A stretch of 64,000 nt of DNA from Streptomyces lincolnensis (GTDB lineage: Bacteria > Actinomycetota > Actinomycetes > Streptomycetales > Streptomycetaceae), in contig NZ_CP016438.1 of the NCBI RefSeq assembly GCF_001685355.1, positions 5,828,001 through 5,892,000 on the forward strand. The letters are read 5' to 3'. The position numbers and the translations under genes were made by a program. Under the pieces are notes generated by a model that did no database searches, was not told the origin of the DNA, and saw only the letters and a program-made list of their open reading frames with translations. Below, one piece after another: positions 16,148-24,618 of the stretch. Within the stretch, counting starts at the first letter, position 1, and every line of letters begins with the position of its first letter.

Positions 16148-16828
16148 CCGACCACCATTCCTGCTCCCCGCCCGCAGCCGCTCGACCCGTCGGTCGCTCC
16201 GCTCGGACTCCTCACCCGGCACACCCGGTCCACCCGGTACTACGTGTCCCTGACGTGCTTCGTTCGATTCCTCCGCGTCGCGCCGGTGCCTTCCCCGCCG
16301 GGCACGTCGAGGACCCAGGTCGTCAGTCCCCTCGCCCAGTCCGCCACCGCGATGCATATCTCCACCCGACTGCTTTTCTAGGACGCGCGGCCCCCGCCGC
16401 GCAACCCGATCATCGTGTCAGTGACCTCCCCCACGGCCGCCCGCCGAAACGTGCGTTGAAACACCTGTCCGCAGGATCTTCGCAGCCTCTGAACAGGCCG
16501 CTCCGGACCATCCTGCCCGTGAGCTGTGTGAATCGGCCCCCAGTTTCGCAGATCGCGAAGGGCGGCAGGCCGCACGTGACGGTTCGCACTGTCCGTCCGG
16601 TCAGCAGCGGGTCGGCTTTCGGTCAGAGGTGGAGGGGCGTTTCGGCCATCATCCGGTCCGCCTCCCCGACGGGCAAGGCCCCGCTCCCCGACAGGCAAGG
16701 CCCCGCTGTCAAGGATGCCCCCTGTCCTACCCTGAGGTAGTCACCGGCAATCGAGCCCGGAAGACCCGGAAGACCAAGAAGCACCAGAAGACGTCGGAAG
16801 TCGGAGAAGGTCGGAGAAGTCGCAGGAC
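16148..16828. other. Long divergent intergenic region upstream of hemL
   Basis: No convincing gene is seen in 680 bp. Near its right end are two tandem copies of a 22-bp unit (16662-16683 and 16684-16705, one mismatch). A possible promoter follows, with TGTCAA at 16707-16712 and TACCCT at 16728-16733 (spacer 15). The 14-bp palindrome CTACCCTGAGGTAG (16727-16740) covers the -10 box and could be a repressor site. A purine-rich leader with repeated CGGAGAAG/CGGAAG units runs up to the hemL start. Confidence 0.45.
16662..16705 (+). repeat. Tandem 22-bp duplication upstream of hemL
   Basis: The unit begins CTCCCCGACGGGCAAGGC and is repeated immediately with a single G-to-A difference. It ends just before the putative hemL -35 element, so it could have arisen by slippage or serve as a doubled binding site. 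Confidence 0.7.
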
Positions 16829-18148
16829 ATGAGCGAACTGCCCTATTCATACGATGCGCCTGTCTCGCAGGCCCTGTTCGACCGAGCGGCCGCCGTCACA
16901 CCCGGCGGTGTGAACTCCCCGGTCCGCGCCTTCCGTGCCGTGGGCGGGACGCCCCGGTTCATGGTGTCGGGCCGCGGCCCGTACCTCACGGACGCCGACG
17001 GACGCGAGTACGTCGACCTGGTCTGCTCCTGGGGGCCCATGATCCTCGGGCACTCGCACCCGGACGTGATCGCCGCCGTCCAGGACGCGGTCTCCCGGGG
17101 CACCTCCTTCGGCACGCCCGGTGAGGGCGAGGTCGCGCTCGCCGAGGAGATGGTGGACCGGATCGAGCCGCTGGACCAGGTGCGGCTGGTCTCCAGCGGC
17201 ACCGAGGCGACGATGTCCGCCATCCGGCTGGCCCGCGGCTTCACCCGGCGCACCAAGGTGATCAAGTTCGCCGGCTGCTACCACGGCCACGTGGACTCGC
17301 TGCTCGCCGCCGCGGGGAGCGGGGTGGCCACCTTCGCGCTGCCCGACACCCCCGGCGTCACCGGCGCCCAGGCCAGCGACACGATCGTCCTGCCGTACAA
17401 CGACCTCGACGCCGTGCACGCCGCCTTCCAGGCGCATCCCGGCGAGATCGCCTGCGTGATCACCGAGGCCTCCCCGGGCAACATGGGCGTCGTACCGCCG
17501 CTGCCCGGCTTCAACCAGGGGCTGAAGGACGCCTGCGCCGCGAACGGCGCCCTCTACATCTCCGACGAGGTGATGACCGGCTTCCGTACCAGCCGCGCCG
17601 GGTGGTACGGCATCGACGGGGTCGCGCCCGACCTGATCACCTTCGGCAAGGTGATGGGCGGCGGCTTCCCCGCCGCGGCCTTCGGCGGCCGGGAGGACGT
17701 CATGGCGCACCTCGCGCCCGCCGGGCCCGTCTACCAGGCCGGCACTCTCTCCGGGAACCCGGTCGCCACCGCGGCCGGCCTCGCCCAGCTGCGACTGCTC
17801 GACGAGGCCGCGTACGCCAAGGTCAACGCCGTGTCCACGCAGCTCCAGACGCTGGTGTCGCAGGCGCTGACGAAGGAGGGCGTGGCGCACACCGTGCAGA
17901 ACGCCTCCAACATGTTCTCCGTCTTCTTCACGGACCGGCCCGTGCGGAACTACGAGGACGCCAAGGCGCAGGAGTCCTTCCGCTTCACCGCCTTCTTCCA
18001 CTCCCTGCTGGCGAACGGCGTCTACCTGCCGCCGTCGTCCTTCGAGTCCTGGTTCGTCTCCACGGCCCACGACGAGCAGGCGGTTCAGCGGATCGCCGAC
18101 GCCCTTCCGGCGGCGGCCCGAGCGGCTGCGGAGGCCACGGCGGCATGA
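16829..18148 (+). CDS. hemL: Glutamate-1-semialdehyde 2,1-aminomutase
   Basis: This enzyme converts glutamate-1-semialdehyde into 5-aminolevulinate, the committed precursor of haem, in the cytoplasm. The 439-residue length is normal. Family marks are [18 protein letters not shown] at the N terminus, [10 protein letters not shown], the gatekeeping [17 protein letters not shown], the pyridoxal phosphate region SDEVMTGFR and the PLP-binding lysine K274 in [28 protein letters not shown] follows. The ATG at 16829 sits after a purine-rich AGGTCGGAGAAG stretch. Its stop overlaps the next gene's ATG by four bases. Placing haem synthesis beside cytochrome c maturation genes fits a shared need for haem supply. 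Confidence 0.97.
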   Translation: MSELPYSYDAPVSQALFDRAAAVTPGGVNSPVRAFRAVGGTPRFMVSGRGPYLTDADGREYVDLVCSWGPMILGHSHPDVIAAVQDAVSRGTSFGTPGEGEVALAEEMVDRIEPLDQVRLVSSGTEATMSAIRLARGFTRRTKVIKFAGCYHGHVDSLLAAAGSGVATFALPDTPGVTGAQASDTIVLPYNDLDAVHAAFQAHPGEIACVITEASPGNMGVVPPLPGFNQGLKDACAANGALYISDEVMTGFRTSRAGWYGIDGVAPDLITFGKVMGGGFPAAAFGGREDVMAHLAPAGPVYQAGTLSGNPVATAAGLAQLRLLDEAAYAKVNAVSTQLQTLVSQALTKEGVAHTVQNASNMFSVFFTDRPVRNYEDAKAQESFRFTAFFHSLLANGVYLPPSSFESWFVSTAHDEQAVQRIADALPAAARAAAEATAA

Positions 18149-18849
18149 GCGAGATCACCGGCAAGAGCGGCGCCAAGAAGGACATCACCGTCGTCCACCT
18201 CATGCGGCACGGCGAGGTGGCCAACCCCGACGGCATCCTCTACGGCCGTCTCGGCGGCTACCACCTGTCCGAGCTGGGCCGGCAGATGGCCGACCGGGTC
18301 GCCGAGCACCTGGCCTCCCGCGACGTCACGTATGTCGTCGCCTCCCCGCTGGAGCGGGCGCAGGAGACGGCCACCCCGATCGCCAAGGCGCACGGCGTGG
18401 ACCTCGCCACCGACGAGCGGCTCATCGAGGCCGACAACGTCTTCCAGGGCAAGACCTTCGGCGTCGGCGACGGGGCACTGCGCCGGCCGGAGAACTGGAA
18501 GCACCTGGTCAACCCGTTCAAGCCGTCGTGGGGTGAGCCGTACGTCGAGCAGGTCGTCCGCATGATGGGCGCGCTGGACGCGGCGAAGGACCGGGCGCGC
18601 GGGCACGAGGCGGTGCTGGTCAGCCACCAGCTGCCGATCTGGATCGTGCGCAGTTACGTCGAGAAGCGGCGGCTGTGGCACGACCCGCGCAAGCGGCAGT
18701 GCACGCTCGCCTCCCTGACGACCTTCACCTACCAGGGCGACAGGATCGTCTCCGTCGGTTACACCGAGCCGGCCCGCGATCTCGTCCCCGCCCACCTCCT
18801 CGCGGGCGCCAAGCCGGTGAAGGGCAAGGACAAGGCCTTTGGGGCGTAA
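18145..18849 (+). CDS. Histidine phosphatase family protein (phosphoglycerate mutase-like)
   Basis: This 234-residue protein carries the histidine phosphatase signature LMRHGE with the phosphorylated H22, a second Arg in [10 protein letters not shown] (~residue 70) and the second catalytic His H161 in [10 protein letters not shown]. The N-terminal KSGAKKD tag precedes the first strand. Its substrate is unknown: SixA/CobC/PhoE-like phosphatases share these motifs, and true phosphoglycerate mutases are longer. Translation is coupled to hemL by an ATGA overlap, and the gene order is conserved in Streptomyces as far as I recall. A small-molecule phosphatase linked to haem or cytochrome biogenesis is plausible but unproven. 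Confidence 0.9.
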   Translation: MSEITGKSGAKKDITVVHLMRHGEVANPDGILYGRLGGYHLSELGRQMADRVAEHLASRDVTYVVASPLERAQETATPIAKAHGVDLATDERLIEADNVFQGKTFGVGDGALRRPENWKHLVNPFKPSWGEPYVEQVVRMMGALDAAKDRARGHEAVLVSHQLPIWIVRSYVEKRRLWHDPRKRQCTLASLTTFTYQGDRIVSVGYTEPARDLVPAHLLAGAKPVKGKDKAFGA

Positions 18850-18921
18850 GCCCCCTGCCGGCCCCTGTTCCCCTTTGCTCGCCTTTGTTACGGAATCCGG
18901 AAGTGTGAGCGGAACCCACCT

Positions 18922-18968
18922 GTTCGTCACGTCCTCTGACTGGGTGACCACCAGAGAACGTGACGAAC
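18922..18968 (+). promoter_or_regulatory. Long hairpin just upstream of the lipoprotein start codon
   Basis: GTTCGTCACGT (18922-18932) pairs with ACGTGACGAAC (18958-18968), and CTCTG (18934-18938) pairs with CAGAG (18952-18956), leaving one mismatch in a 17-bp stem. The stem ends nine bases before ATG 18978, directly beside its GGGGA ribosome site. It may end the hemL-phosphatase transcript, act as a 5' mRNA structure, or be a repressor site. Confidence 0.6.
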
Positions 18969-18977
18969 GGGGATGCC

Positions 18978-20258
18978 ATGCGCACTCTCTCCCGCAGGGG
19001 AATGCTCGGACTCGGCGCGGGAGCCGCGGCCGCCGTGGGGCTGGCGGGCTGCGGCAGTCCCACCCCGTCAGAGGGGTCGAGCCATGCCGGGGGTTCCGGG
19101 AACAAGGGAAAGAGCAGCCCGAAGCCGGCCGCGCGTCCCATCGGTGACGGCTCCACCTCCTTCACCGGCAGGCAGCCCCACCAGCCCGCGAAGCCCGAGC
19201 CGCTGGAGCCCGGCCAGGAGCCGCCGCAGTTCGTGATCTTCTCCTGGGACGGCGCCGGCGAGGTCGGCAACGGTCTCTTCCCGCGCTTCCTGGACCTCGC
19301 CAAGGAGCACGGGGCGAGCATGACCTTCTTCCTCTCCGGGCTGTATCTGCTGCCCGAGTCGAAGAAGCGCCTCTACAACCCGCCGAACAACCCCGTCGGC
19401 GCCTCCGACATCGGCTACCTCACCGACGAGCACGTCAGGGCCACGCTCACCAACGTCCGCCGCGCCTGGCTCGAAGGGCACGAGATAGGCACCCACTTCA
19501 ACGGCCACTTCTGCTCCGGCCGCGGCACCGTCGGCAACTGGACGCCCGCGCAGTGGCGCAGCGAGATCGACCAGGCCAAGTCCTTCGTCAAGGAGTGGCG
19601 CACCAACACCGGCTGGAGCGACCTGCCCGCGCTGCCCTTCGACTACGACAAGGAGCTGATCGGCGGCCGTACTCCCTGTCTGCTCGGCCAGAACAACCTG
19701 CTGCCCACCGCCAAGGAGCTCGGCTGGCGCTACGACGCCTCCTCGCCCGGCGGCCGTCAGGTGTGGCCGGCCAAGCAGCAGGGGATCTGGGACCTGCCGT
19801 TGCAGCAGATACCTTTCCCCGGCCGCGGCTTCGAGGTCCTCTCGATGGACTACAACATGCTCGCCAACCAGTCGATCAACTCGACCAACGCGCCCTCCTC
19901 CAACTACCCGGGCTGGCGCAAGCAGGCCGCCGGGGCCTACATCCAGGGCTTCAAGCGGGCATACGAGACCAACCGCGCCCCCTTCTTCGTCGGCAACCAC
20001 TTCGAGCAGTGGAACGGCGGCATCTACATGGACGCCGTGGAGAAGGCTTTCCAGTACATCGCGCGGGAGAAGGAGAAGGGCGCGGACGTCCGCATGGTCT
20101 CCTTCCGCCAGTACGTCGACTGGATGGACGTACAGAAGCCGGAGGTGCTGGCCAAGCTGCGGACACTCGATGTCGGGACGCAGCCCGCCGGTGGCTGGAA
20201 GGAGTTCCTGAAGGAGGCCGCTCCGAGCCCCTCGGCGACCTCCTCGAACGCCGCCTGA
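18978..20258 (+). CDS. Tat-exported lipoprotein, polysaccharide deacetylase-like
   Basis: This protein has 426 residues. The signal SRRGMLGLGAGAAAAVGLAGC has a twin-arginine motif and a lipobox ending in Cys, followed by a Ser/Gly/Lys-rich linker. The mature domain resembles NodB-type polysaccharide deacetylases: FVIFSWDGAGEVG, MTFFLSGLYLL, LEGHEIGTHFNGHFCSG (the metal-binding H-x-N-x-H replaces the usual HTxxH) and a late FFVGNHFEQWN. The usual TFDDGP motif is altered to SWDGAG, so the metal-dependent activity may differ or be lost. ATG 18978 is preferred to GTG 18960, which falls inside the upstream hairpin. In this position before the cytochrome c genes it is a conserved neighbour; a cell-wall role is inference. 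Confidence 0.8.
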   Translation: MRTLSRRGMLGLGAGAAAAVGLAGCGSPTPSEGSSHAGGSGNKGKSSPKPAARPIGDGSTSFTGRQPHQPAKPEPLEPGQEPPQFVIFSWDGAGEVGNGLFPRFLDLAKEHGASMTFFLSGLYLLPESKKRLYNPPNNPVGASDIGYLTDEHVRATLTNVRRAWLEGHEIGTHFNGHFCSGRGTVGNWTPAQWRSEIDQAKSFVKEWRTNTGWSDLPALPFDYDKELIGGRTPCLLGQNNLLPTAKELGWRYDASSPGGRQVWPAKQQGIWDLPLQQIPFPGRGFEVLSMDYNMLANQSINSTNAPSSNYPGWRKQAAGAYIQGFKRAYETNRAPFFVGNHFEQWNGGIYMDAVEKAFQYIAREKEKGADVRMVSFRQYVDWMDVQKPEVLAKLRTLDVGTQPAGGWKEFLKEAAPSPSATSSNAA

Positions 20259-20324
20259 AATGCGGGTTTCCACCCACAAGGGGGGTGCGCAAGATCCTCG
20301 GAACGGACATGCGAAACTTTTCAC

Positions 20325-20939
20325 ATGAGTGCCGCCAGCCGTAGTCGCACCCGCCCCCGCAGCCGTGCCGTTCTTCTCACCGCCACGGCCGCGGCCGCCG
20401 CACTGACCCTCGCCGCGTGCGGTTCGGGCGGCACGTCCGGCGGGGGCGGCGACACCAACTTCGTCACCGGCAACAACGGCATCGACACCGTCGCGGCGGG
20501 CAAGCGGACCCAGGCCCCCGACCTCTCCGGCAAGACCATCGACGGCAAGCAGCTCGACGTCGCCGGCTACAAGGGCCAGGTCGTCGTCGTCAACGTCTGG
20601 GGCTCCTGGTGCGGCCCGTGCCGCGCCGAGGCCAAGTACTTCGCCAAGGTCTCCAAGGCATACGACGGCAAGGGCGTCCAGTTCGTCGGCATCAACACCC
20701 GGGACACCTCCACCGGCGTCGCGGTCGCCTTCGAGAAGGACTACGGCATCACCTACCCGAGCCTGTACGACCCCACGGGCAAGCTGATGCTCCGCTTCAA
20801 GAAGGGCACGCTCAACCCGCAGCTGATCCCCTCCACGCTCGTCCTCGACCGGGAGGGGAAGATCGCGGCGCGGGCGCTCCAGCCCCTGGCCGAGGAGGAC
20901 CTCCTCGGCATGCTCAAGCCCGTCCTCGCGGAGAAGTGA
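20325..20939 (+). CDS. TlpA/ResA-like membrane-anchored thioredoxin for cytochrome c maturation
   Basis: This 204-residue lipoprotein (signal RAVLLTATAAAAALTLAAC, lipobox cysteine C32) faces outside. The thioredoxin fold carries the redox pair WCGPC (C96 and C99), preceded by VVVVNVWGS and followed by FVGINTRDTS, the insertion typical of TlpA/ResA. STLVLDREGKIAAR holds the cis-Pro region. In System II, ResA keeps the CxxCH cysteines of apocytochrome c reduced using electrons from CcdA, whose gene follows after one base. ATG 20325 has no strong Shine-Dalgarno sequence. It opens a four-gene operon with ccdA, resB and ccsB. Confidence 0.93.
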   Translation: MSAASRSRTRPRSRAVLLTATAAAAALTLAACGSGGTSGGGGDTNFVTGNNGIDTVAAGKRTQAPDLSGKTIDGKQLDVAGYKGQVVVVNVWGSWCGPCRAEAKYFAKVSKAYDGKGVQFVGINTRDTSTGVAVAFEKDYGITYPSLYDPTGKLMLRFKKGTLNPQLIPSTLVLDREGKIAARALQPLAEEDLLGMLKPVLAEK

Positions 20940-20940
20940 C

Positions 20941-21714
20941 GTGAGCGCGCTCCTGACGCTCGCCGCCGAGACCGGCACCAACAAGACCGTGCTCAACGGT
21001 GCGCTGGTCCTGGCCCTTCCCGTCGCTCTGCTCGGCGGACTCGTCTCCTTCTTCTCGCCCTGCGTCCTGCCCCTGGTCCCCGGCTATCTCTCCTACGTCA
21101 CCGGCGTCACCGGCACCGACCTGGCGGAGGCCCGGCGCGGTCGGATGGTCGCCGGGGCCTCGCTGTTCGTGCTCGGCTTCACCGTCGTGTTCGTCTCCGG
21201 CGGCGCCCTGTTCGGCTACTTCGGCCAGACGCTCCAGGAGGAGAAGAGCGTCCTGACCAAGGTGCTCGGCGGGCTCATGATCCTCATGGGTGTCTTCTTC
21301 ATGGGCCTGATGCCCTGGCTCACCCAGAGAGAGTTCCGCTTCCACAGGAAGCCGGCCACCGGCCTGGTCGGAGCCCCCGTCCTCGGTGCCCTCTTCGGCA
21401 TCGGATGGGTGCCCTGCATCGGCCCCACCCTCGCCTCCGTGCAGGCACTCTCCTTCAACGAGGCGAGCGCCGGACGCGGGGCCATACTGACGGTCGCGTA
21501 CTGCCTGGGACTCGGCGTACCGTTCGTGCTCGCCGCGGTCGCCTTCCGCAAGGCGCTCGGCGCCTTCGGCTGGGTCAAGCGGCACTACGTCTGGGTGATG
21601 CGCCTGGGCGGCACCATGATGATCGTGACCGGTGTGCTGCTGCTCACCGGCGCGTGGGACAGCATCGTCTCCGAGATGCAGGGCTGGTCCGCCGGCTTCA
21701 CTGTGGGGATCTGA
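20941..21714 (+). CDS. ccdA: Cytochrome c biogenesis thiol-disulfide transporter CcdA
   Basis: This integral membrane protein of 257 residues has six predicted helices. The two redox cysteines lie in the signature segments SFFSPCVLPLVPGYLSYVTG (first helix) and IGWVPCIGPTLASV (fourth helix), the positions that carry electrons from cytoplasmic thioredoxin to the outside. It starts with GTG 20941, one base after the upstream stop. It ends four bases before the resB ATG. The adjacent ResA-like lipoprotein is its natural partner. Confidence 0.95.
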   Translation: MSALLTLAAETGTNKTVLNGALVLALPVALLGGLVSFFSPCVLPLVPGYLSYVTGVTGTDLAEARRGRMVAGASLFVLGFTVVFVSGGALFGYFGQTLQEEKSVLTKVLGGLMILMGVFFMGLMPWLTQREFRFHRKPATGLVGAPVLGALFGIGWVPCIGPTLASVQALSFNEASAGRGAILTVAYCLGLGVPFVLAAVAFRKALGAFGWVKRHYVWVMRLGGTMMIVTGVLLLTGAWDSIVSEMQGWSAGFTVGI

Positions 21715-21717
21715 TCG

Positions 21718-23430
21718 ATGAGCAAGACGACACCCGACGCGACGCCCACCGCCGCGGACGACCAGGAACTCGGCGCCGCCGGATCCCAGCTGTCCACCGC
21801 GCCCAAGGAGGAGTCGCCCCACCTGCCCGCCCTGGGCGTGATCGGCTGGGCCCGCTGGTTCTGGCGGCAGCTCACCTCCATGCGGGTCGCCCTGCTGCTC
21901 CTGCTGCTGCTGGCGCTCGGCGCGATCCCCGGCTCGCTGATCCCGCAGACCGGCAGCGACGAGACGAAGGTCGCCGACTTCCGCACGGCCCACCCCACCC
22001 TCGGGGACGTCTACGACAAGCTCGGCCTCTTCCACGTCTACAGCTCGGTGTGGTTCTCCGCGATCTACATCCTGCTGTTCGTCTCCCTCATCGGCTGCAT
22101 CGTGCCCCGCACCTGGCAGTTCGTCGGCCAGCTGCGCAGCCGCCCGCCGGGTGCCCCGAGGCGGCTGACCCGGCTGCCCGCCTACACGACCTGGCGGACC
22201 GGGGCCGAACCGGAGCAGGTCCGCGAGGCCGCGCTCACCCTGCTGAAGAAGCGCCGCTTCCGCGCCCACGCCGCCGGTGACGCGATCGCCGCCGAGAAGG
22301 GCTATCTGCGCGAGGTCGGCAACCTCGCCTTCCACATCGCGCTGATCGTGATGCTCGTCGCCTTCGCCTGGGGCCAGCTGTTCAAGTCCGAGGGCAACAA
22401 GCTGATCCTGGAGGGCGACGGCTTCTCCAACACCCTCACCCAGTACGACGACTTCAAGTCGGGCAGCCTCTTCCACAACGACGACCTGGTGCCGTTCAGC
22501 TTCAGCCTGGACGACTTCTACGGAACCTACGAGACCAGCGGCCCCAACAAGGGCACCCCGCGCATCTACCAGGCCACCGTGGACTACAGCGTCGGCGCCT
22601 ACGGCAAGGACAGGAAGTCCGTCATCAAGGTCAACGAGCCGCTGGAGATCGGCGACTCGAAGGTCTACCTCACCGCCCACGGCTACGCCCCCGTCATCAA
22701 GATCCGCGACGGCAAGGGCAACCTCGTCTACGACGACGCCGTGCCGATGCTGCCGCTCGACTCCAACGTCACCTCCACCGGAGTCGTCAAGGTCCTCGAC
22801 GGCTACAAGAACGCCAAGGGCGTCCGCGAGCAGCTCGGTGTCTCGGCCTTCTTCCTGCCGACCTACACCAAGGGCAGCGAGACCGCCTCGACCTTCCCGG
22901 CCCTGCTGAACCCGGTGCTCAACCTGACGCCGTACTACGGCGATCTCGGCGTCGACTCGGGCATCCCGCAGAGCGTCTACCAGCTGAACAAGACGCACAT
23001 GAAGCAGTTCAAGGACGCCCAGGGCAAGGACGTCCGGGAGAACCTGAAGCCCGGCGAGTCCATGAAGCTCCCGGGCGGTGCCGGCACGATCACCTACGAG
23101 GGCACCAAGGAGTGGGCGAACTTCCAGGTCACCCAGCAGCCCGGCAGCGTCTGGGCCCTCGCCGGCGCCCTCACCGCGATCTTCGGCCTGGCCGCCTCCC
23201 TGTTCATCCAGCGCCGCCGCGTGTGGGTGCGCGCGGTGAAGGGCGCCGACGGTGTCACGGTCGTCGAGATGGCCGGACTCGGCCGCAGCGAGTCCGCGAA
23301 GGTGCCCGAGGAACTGGGCGAGCTCGCCGGGATCCTGTACGACCAGGCCCCCGGAGCACCCGCCCCCGAGGACGACTCCCCACAAACCCCCGACCCCCAC
23401 GTCGTACCTGCCGAAAGGCCTGAGAAATGA
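21718..23430 (+). CDS. resB: Cytochrome c biogenesis protein ResB (Ccs1)
   Basis: The 570-residue protein has the ResB layout. A hydrophilic N terminus leads to TM1 (MRVALLLLLLLALGAIPGSLIPQ), then TM2 (YILLFVSLIGCIVPR), TM3 (LAFHIALIVMLVAFAWG), a large outside domain of ~270 residues, and a last TM (WALAGALTAIFGLAASLFIQRRRVW). The cytoplasmic tail is acidic and Pro-rich. With CcsB it forms the System II synthase that exports haem and joins it to apocytochrome c. The motif FHIALI contains the conserved haem-ligating histidine seen in ResB proteins. Its stop overlaps the ccsB ATG (ATGA). The bc1 complex and cytochrome c oxidase are the expected clients. Confidence 0.95.
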   Translation: MSKTTPDATPTAADDQELGAAGSQLSTAPKEESPHLPALGVIGWARWFWRQLTSMRVALLLLLLLALGAIPGSLIPQTGSDETKVADFRTAHPTLGDVYDKLGLFHVYSSVWFSAIYILLFVSLIGCIVPRTWQFVGQLRSRPPGAPRRLTRLPAYTTWRTGAEPEQVREAALTLLKKRRFRAHAAGDAIAAEKGYLREVGNLAFHIALIVMLVAFAWGQLFKSEGNKLILEGDGFSNTLTQYDDFKSGSLFHNDDLVPFSFSLDDFYGTYETSGPNKGTPRIYQATVDYSVGAYGKDRKSVIKVNEPLEIGDSKVYLTAHGYAPVIKIRDGKGNLVYDDAVPMLPLDSNVTSTGVVKVLDGYKNAKGVREQLGVSAFFLPTYTKGSETASTFPALLNPVLNLTPYYGDLGVDSGIPQSVYQLNKTHMKQFKDAQGKDVRENLKPGESMKLPGGAGTITYEGTKEWANFQVTQQPGSVWALAGALTAIFGLAASLFIQRRRVWVRAVKGADGVTVVEMAGLGRSESAKVPEELGELAGILYDQAPGAPAPEDDSPQTPDPHVVPAERPEK

Positions 23431-24545
23431 CTCTCGCCGCCGTAACCGATCTCGCCGGCGCGACGAATCTCGCCGCCGCCACCAACGAGAGCCTCGCCAA
23501 CCTCAGCAACACGCTGATCTACTCCGCGATGGCCGTCTACACCCTGGCCTTCTTCGCGTACATCGCCGAATGGCTCTTCGGCAGCCGCAGCAAGGTCGGC
23601 CGGACGGCCGCCGCGCTCACCGCCGAGGCGAAGGCCAAGGCGAAGGCGCCCGCCGTCACCGTGACGAAGGGCGGCAGCACCGCCGTGCTGGAGCGGCCGC
23701 AGGTCGTGGTGCGGTCCGCGGCCGGGTCGCGGGACGTGCCCGACGGGCCGGGGGCGCACGGCGGGGACGAGCAGGGCGACCTCTACGGGCGTATCGCCAT
23801 CTCGCTCACCGTGCTCGCCTTCCTGGTCGAGCTGGCGGGCGTCATCGCCCGGGCGGCCTCGGTGGAGCGGGCGCCGTGGGGCAACATGTACGAGTTCAAC
23901 ATCACCTTCTCCACGGTGGCCGTCGGCGTGTACCTCGCGCTGCTGGCGCTGAAGAAGAACGTGCGCTGGCTCGGGCTGTTCCTGATCACCACGGTCCTCC
24001 TCGATCTCGGTCTCGCCGTCACTGTCTTGTACACCGCCAGCGACCAGTTGGTTCCCGCCCTTCACTCGTACTGGCTGTACATCCACGTCTCCACCGCGAT
24101 CTTCTGCGGCGCGGTGTTCTACGTCGGCGCGGTCGCCACGATCCTGTACCTGTTCAAGGACAGCTACGAGAACAAGCTCGCGACCGGCGGCACCCCCGGC
24201 CGCTTCGCCAACTCCGTCCTGGACCGGCTGCCCGCGTCGGCCTCGCTCGACAAGTTCGCCTACCGCGTCAACGCGGCGGTGTTCCCCCTCTGGACCTTCA
24301 CGATCATCGCGGGCGCGATCTGGGCGGGCGACGCCTGGGGCCGCTACTGGGGCTGGGACCCCAAGGAGACCTGGTCCTTCATCACCTGGGTCGCCTACGC
24401 CTGCTACCTGCACGCCCGCGCCACCGCCGGCTGGAAGGGCCGCAAGGCCGCCTACCTGGCCCTGATCGCCTTCGGCTGCTGGCTGTTCAACTACTACGGC
24501 GTCAACATCTTCGTGTCCGGCAAGCACTCCTACGCGGGGGTGTAG
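23427..24545 (+). CDS. ccsB: Cytochrome c synthase subunit CcsB/CcsA (haem handling)
   Basis: This membrane protein has 372 residues and the haem-handling tryptophan-rich motif WGRYWGWDPKETWSFITW (W308-x-W310-D311), the mark of the CcsA/CcmF/CcmC family. The conserved histidines occur in LHSYWLYIHVSTAI and in CYLHARAT. The N terminus has one TM, then a basic loop rich in Lys/Ala before the core helices. The last line FNYYGVNIFVSGKHSYAGV is also typical. It is the final gene of the maturation operon and is followed by a strong bidirectional terminator. It acts with ResB to move haem outward and attach it. Confidence 0.96.
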   Translation: MTLAAVTDLAGATNLAAATNESLANLSNTLIYSAMAVYTLAFFAYIAEWLFGSRSKVGRTAAALTAEAKAKAKAPAVTVTKGGSTAVLERPQVVVRSAAGSRDVPDGPGAHGGDEQGDLYGRIAISLTVLAFLVELAGVIARAASVERAPWGNMYEFNITFSTVAVGVYLALLALKKNVRWLGLFLITTVLLDLGLAVTVLYTASDQLVPALHSYWLYIHVSTAIFCGAVFYVGAVATILYLFKDSYENKLATGGTPGRFANSVLDRLPASASLDKFAYRVNAAVFPLWTFTIIAGAIWAGDAWGRYWGWDPKETWSFITWVAYACYLHARATAGWKGRKAAYLALIAFGCWLFNYYGVNIFVSGKHSYAGV

Positions 24546-24552
24546 GCCCTTT

Positions 24553-24604
24553 ACGGCGAAGGCCGGTTCCTGTGACCCGGGTCATGGGAACCGGCCTTCG
24601 CCGT
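24553..24604. terminator. Bidirectional terminator between ccsB and the oxygenase gene
   Basis: Eighteen bases (24553-24570, ACGGCGAAGGCCGGTTCC) pair perfectly with 24587-24604. The 16-base loop itself contains the palindrome TGACCCGGGTCA. It starts 8 bases past the ccsB stop and ends 15 bases before the convergent oxygenase stop, so it serves both genes. Confidence 0.88.
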
Positions 24605-24618
24605 GATCGGGATGCCGC

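Noticed and set aside
16255..16740. 161-residue frame upstream of hemL
   Set aside because: No ribosome site, no conserved motif, and it crosses the 22-bp tandem repeat and the putative promoter.
20914..23400. 828-residue frame opposite the ccdA and resB genes
   Set aside because: Antisense of well-conserved membrane proteins; no motifs, composition dominated by Glu, Gly and Arg.
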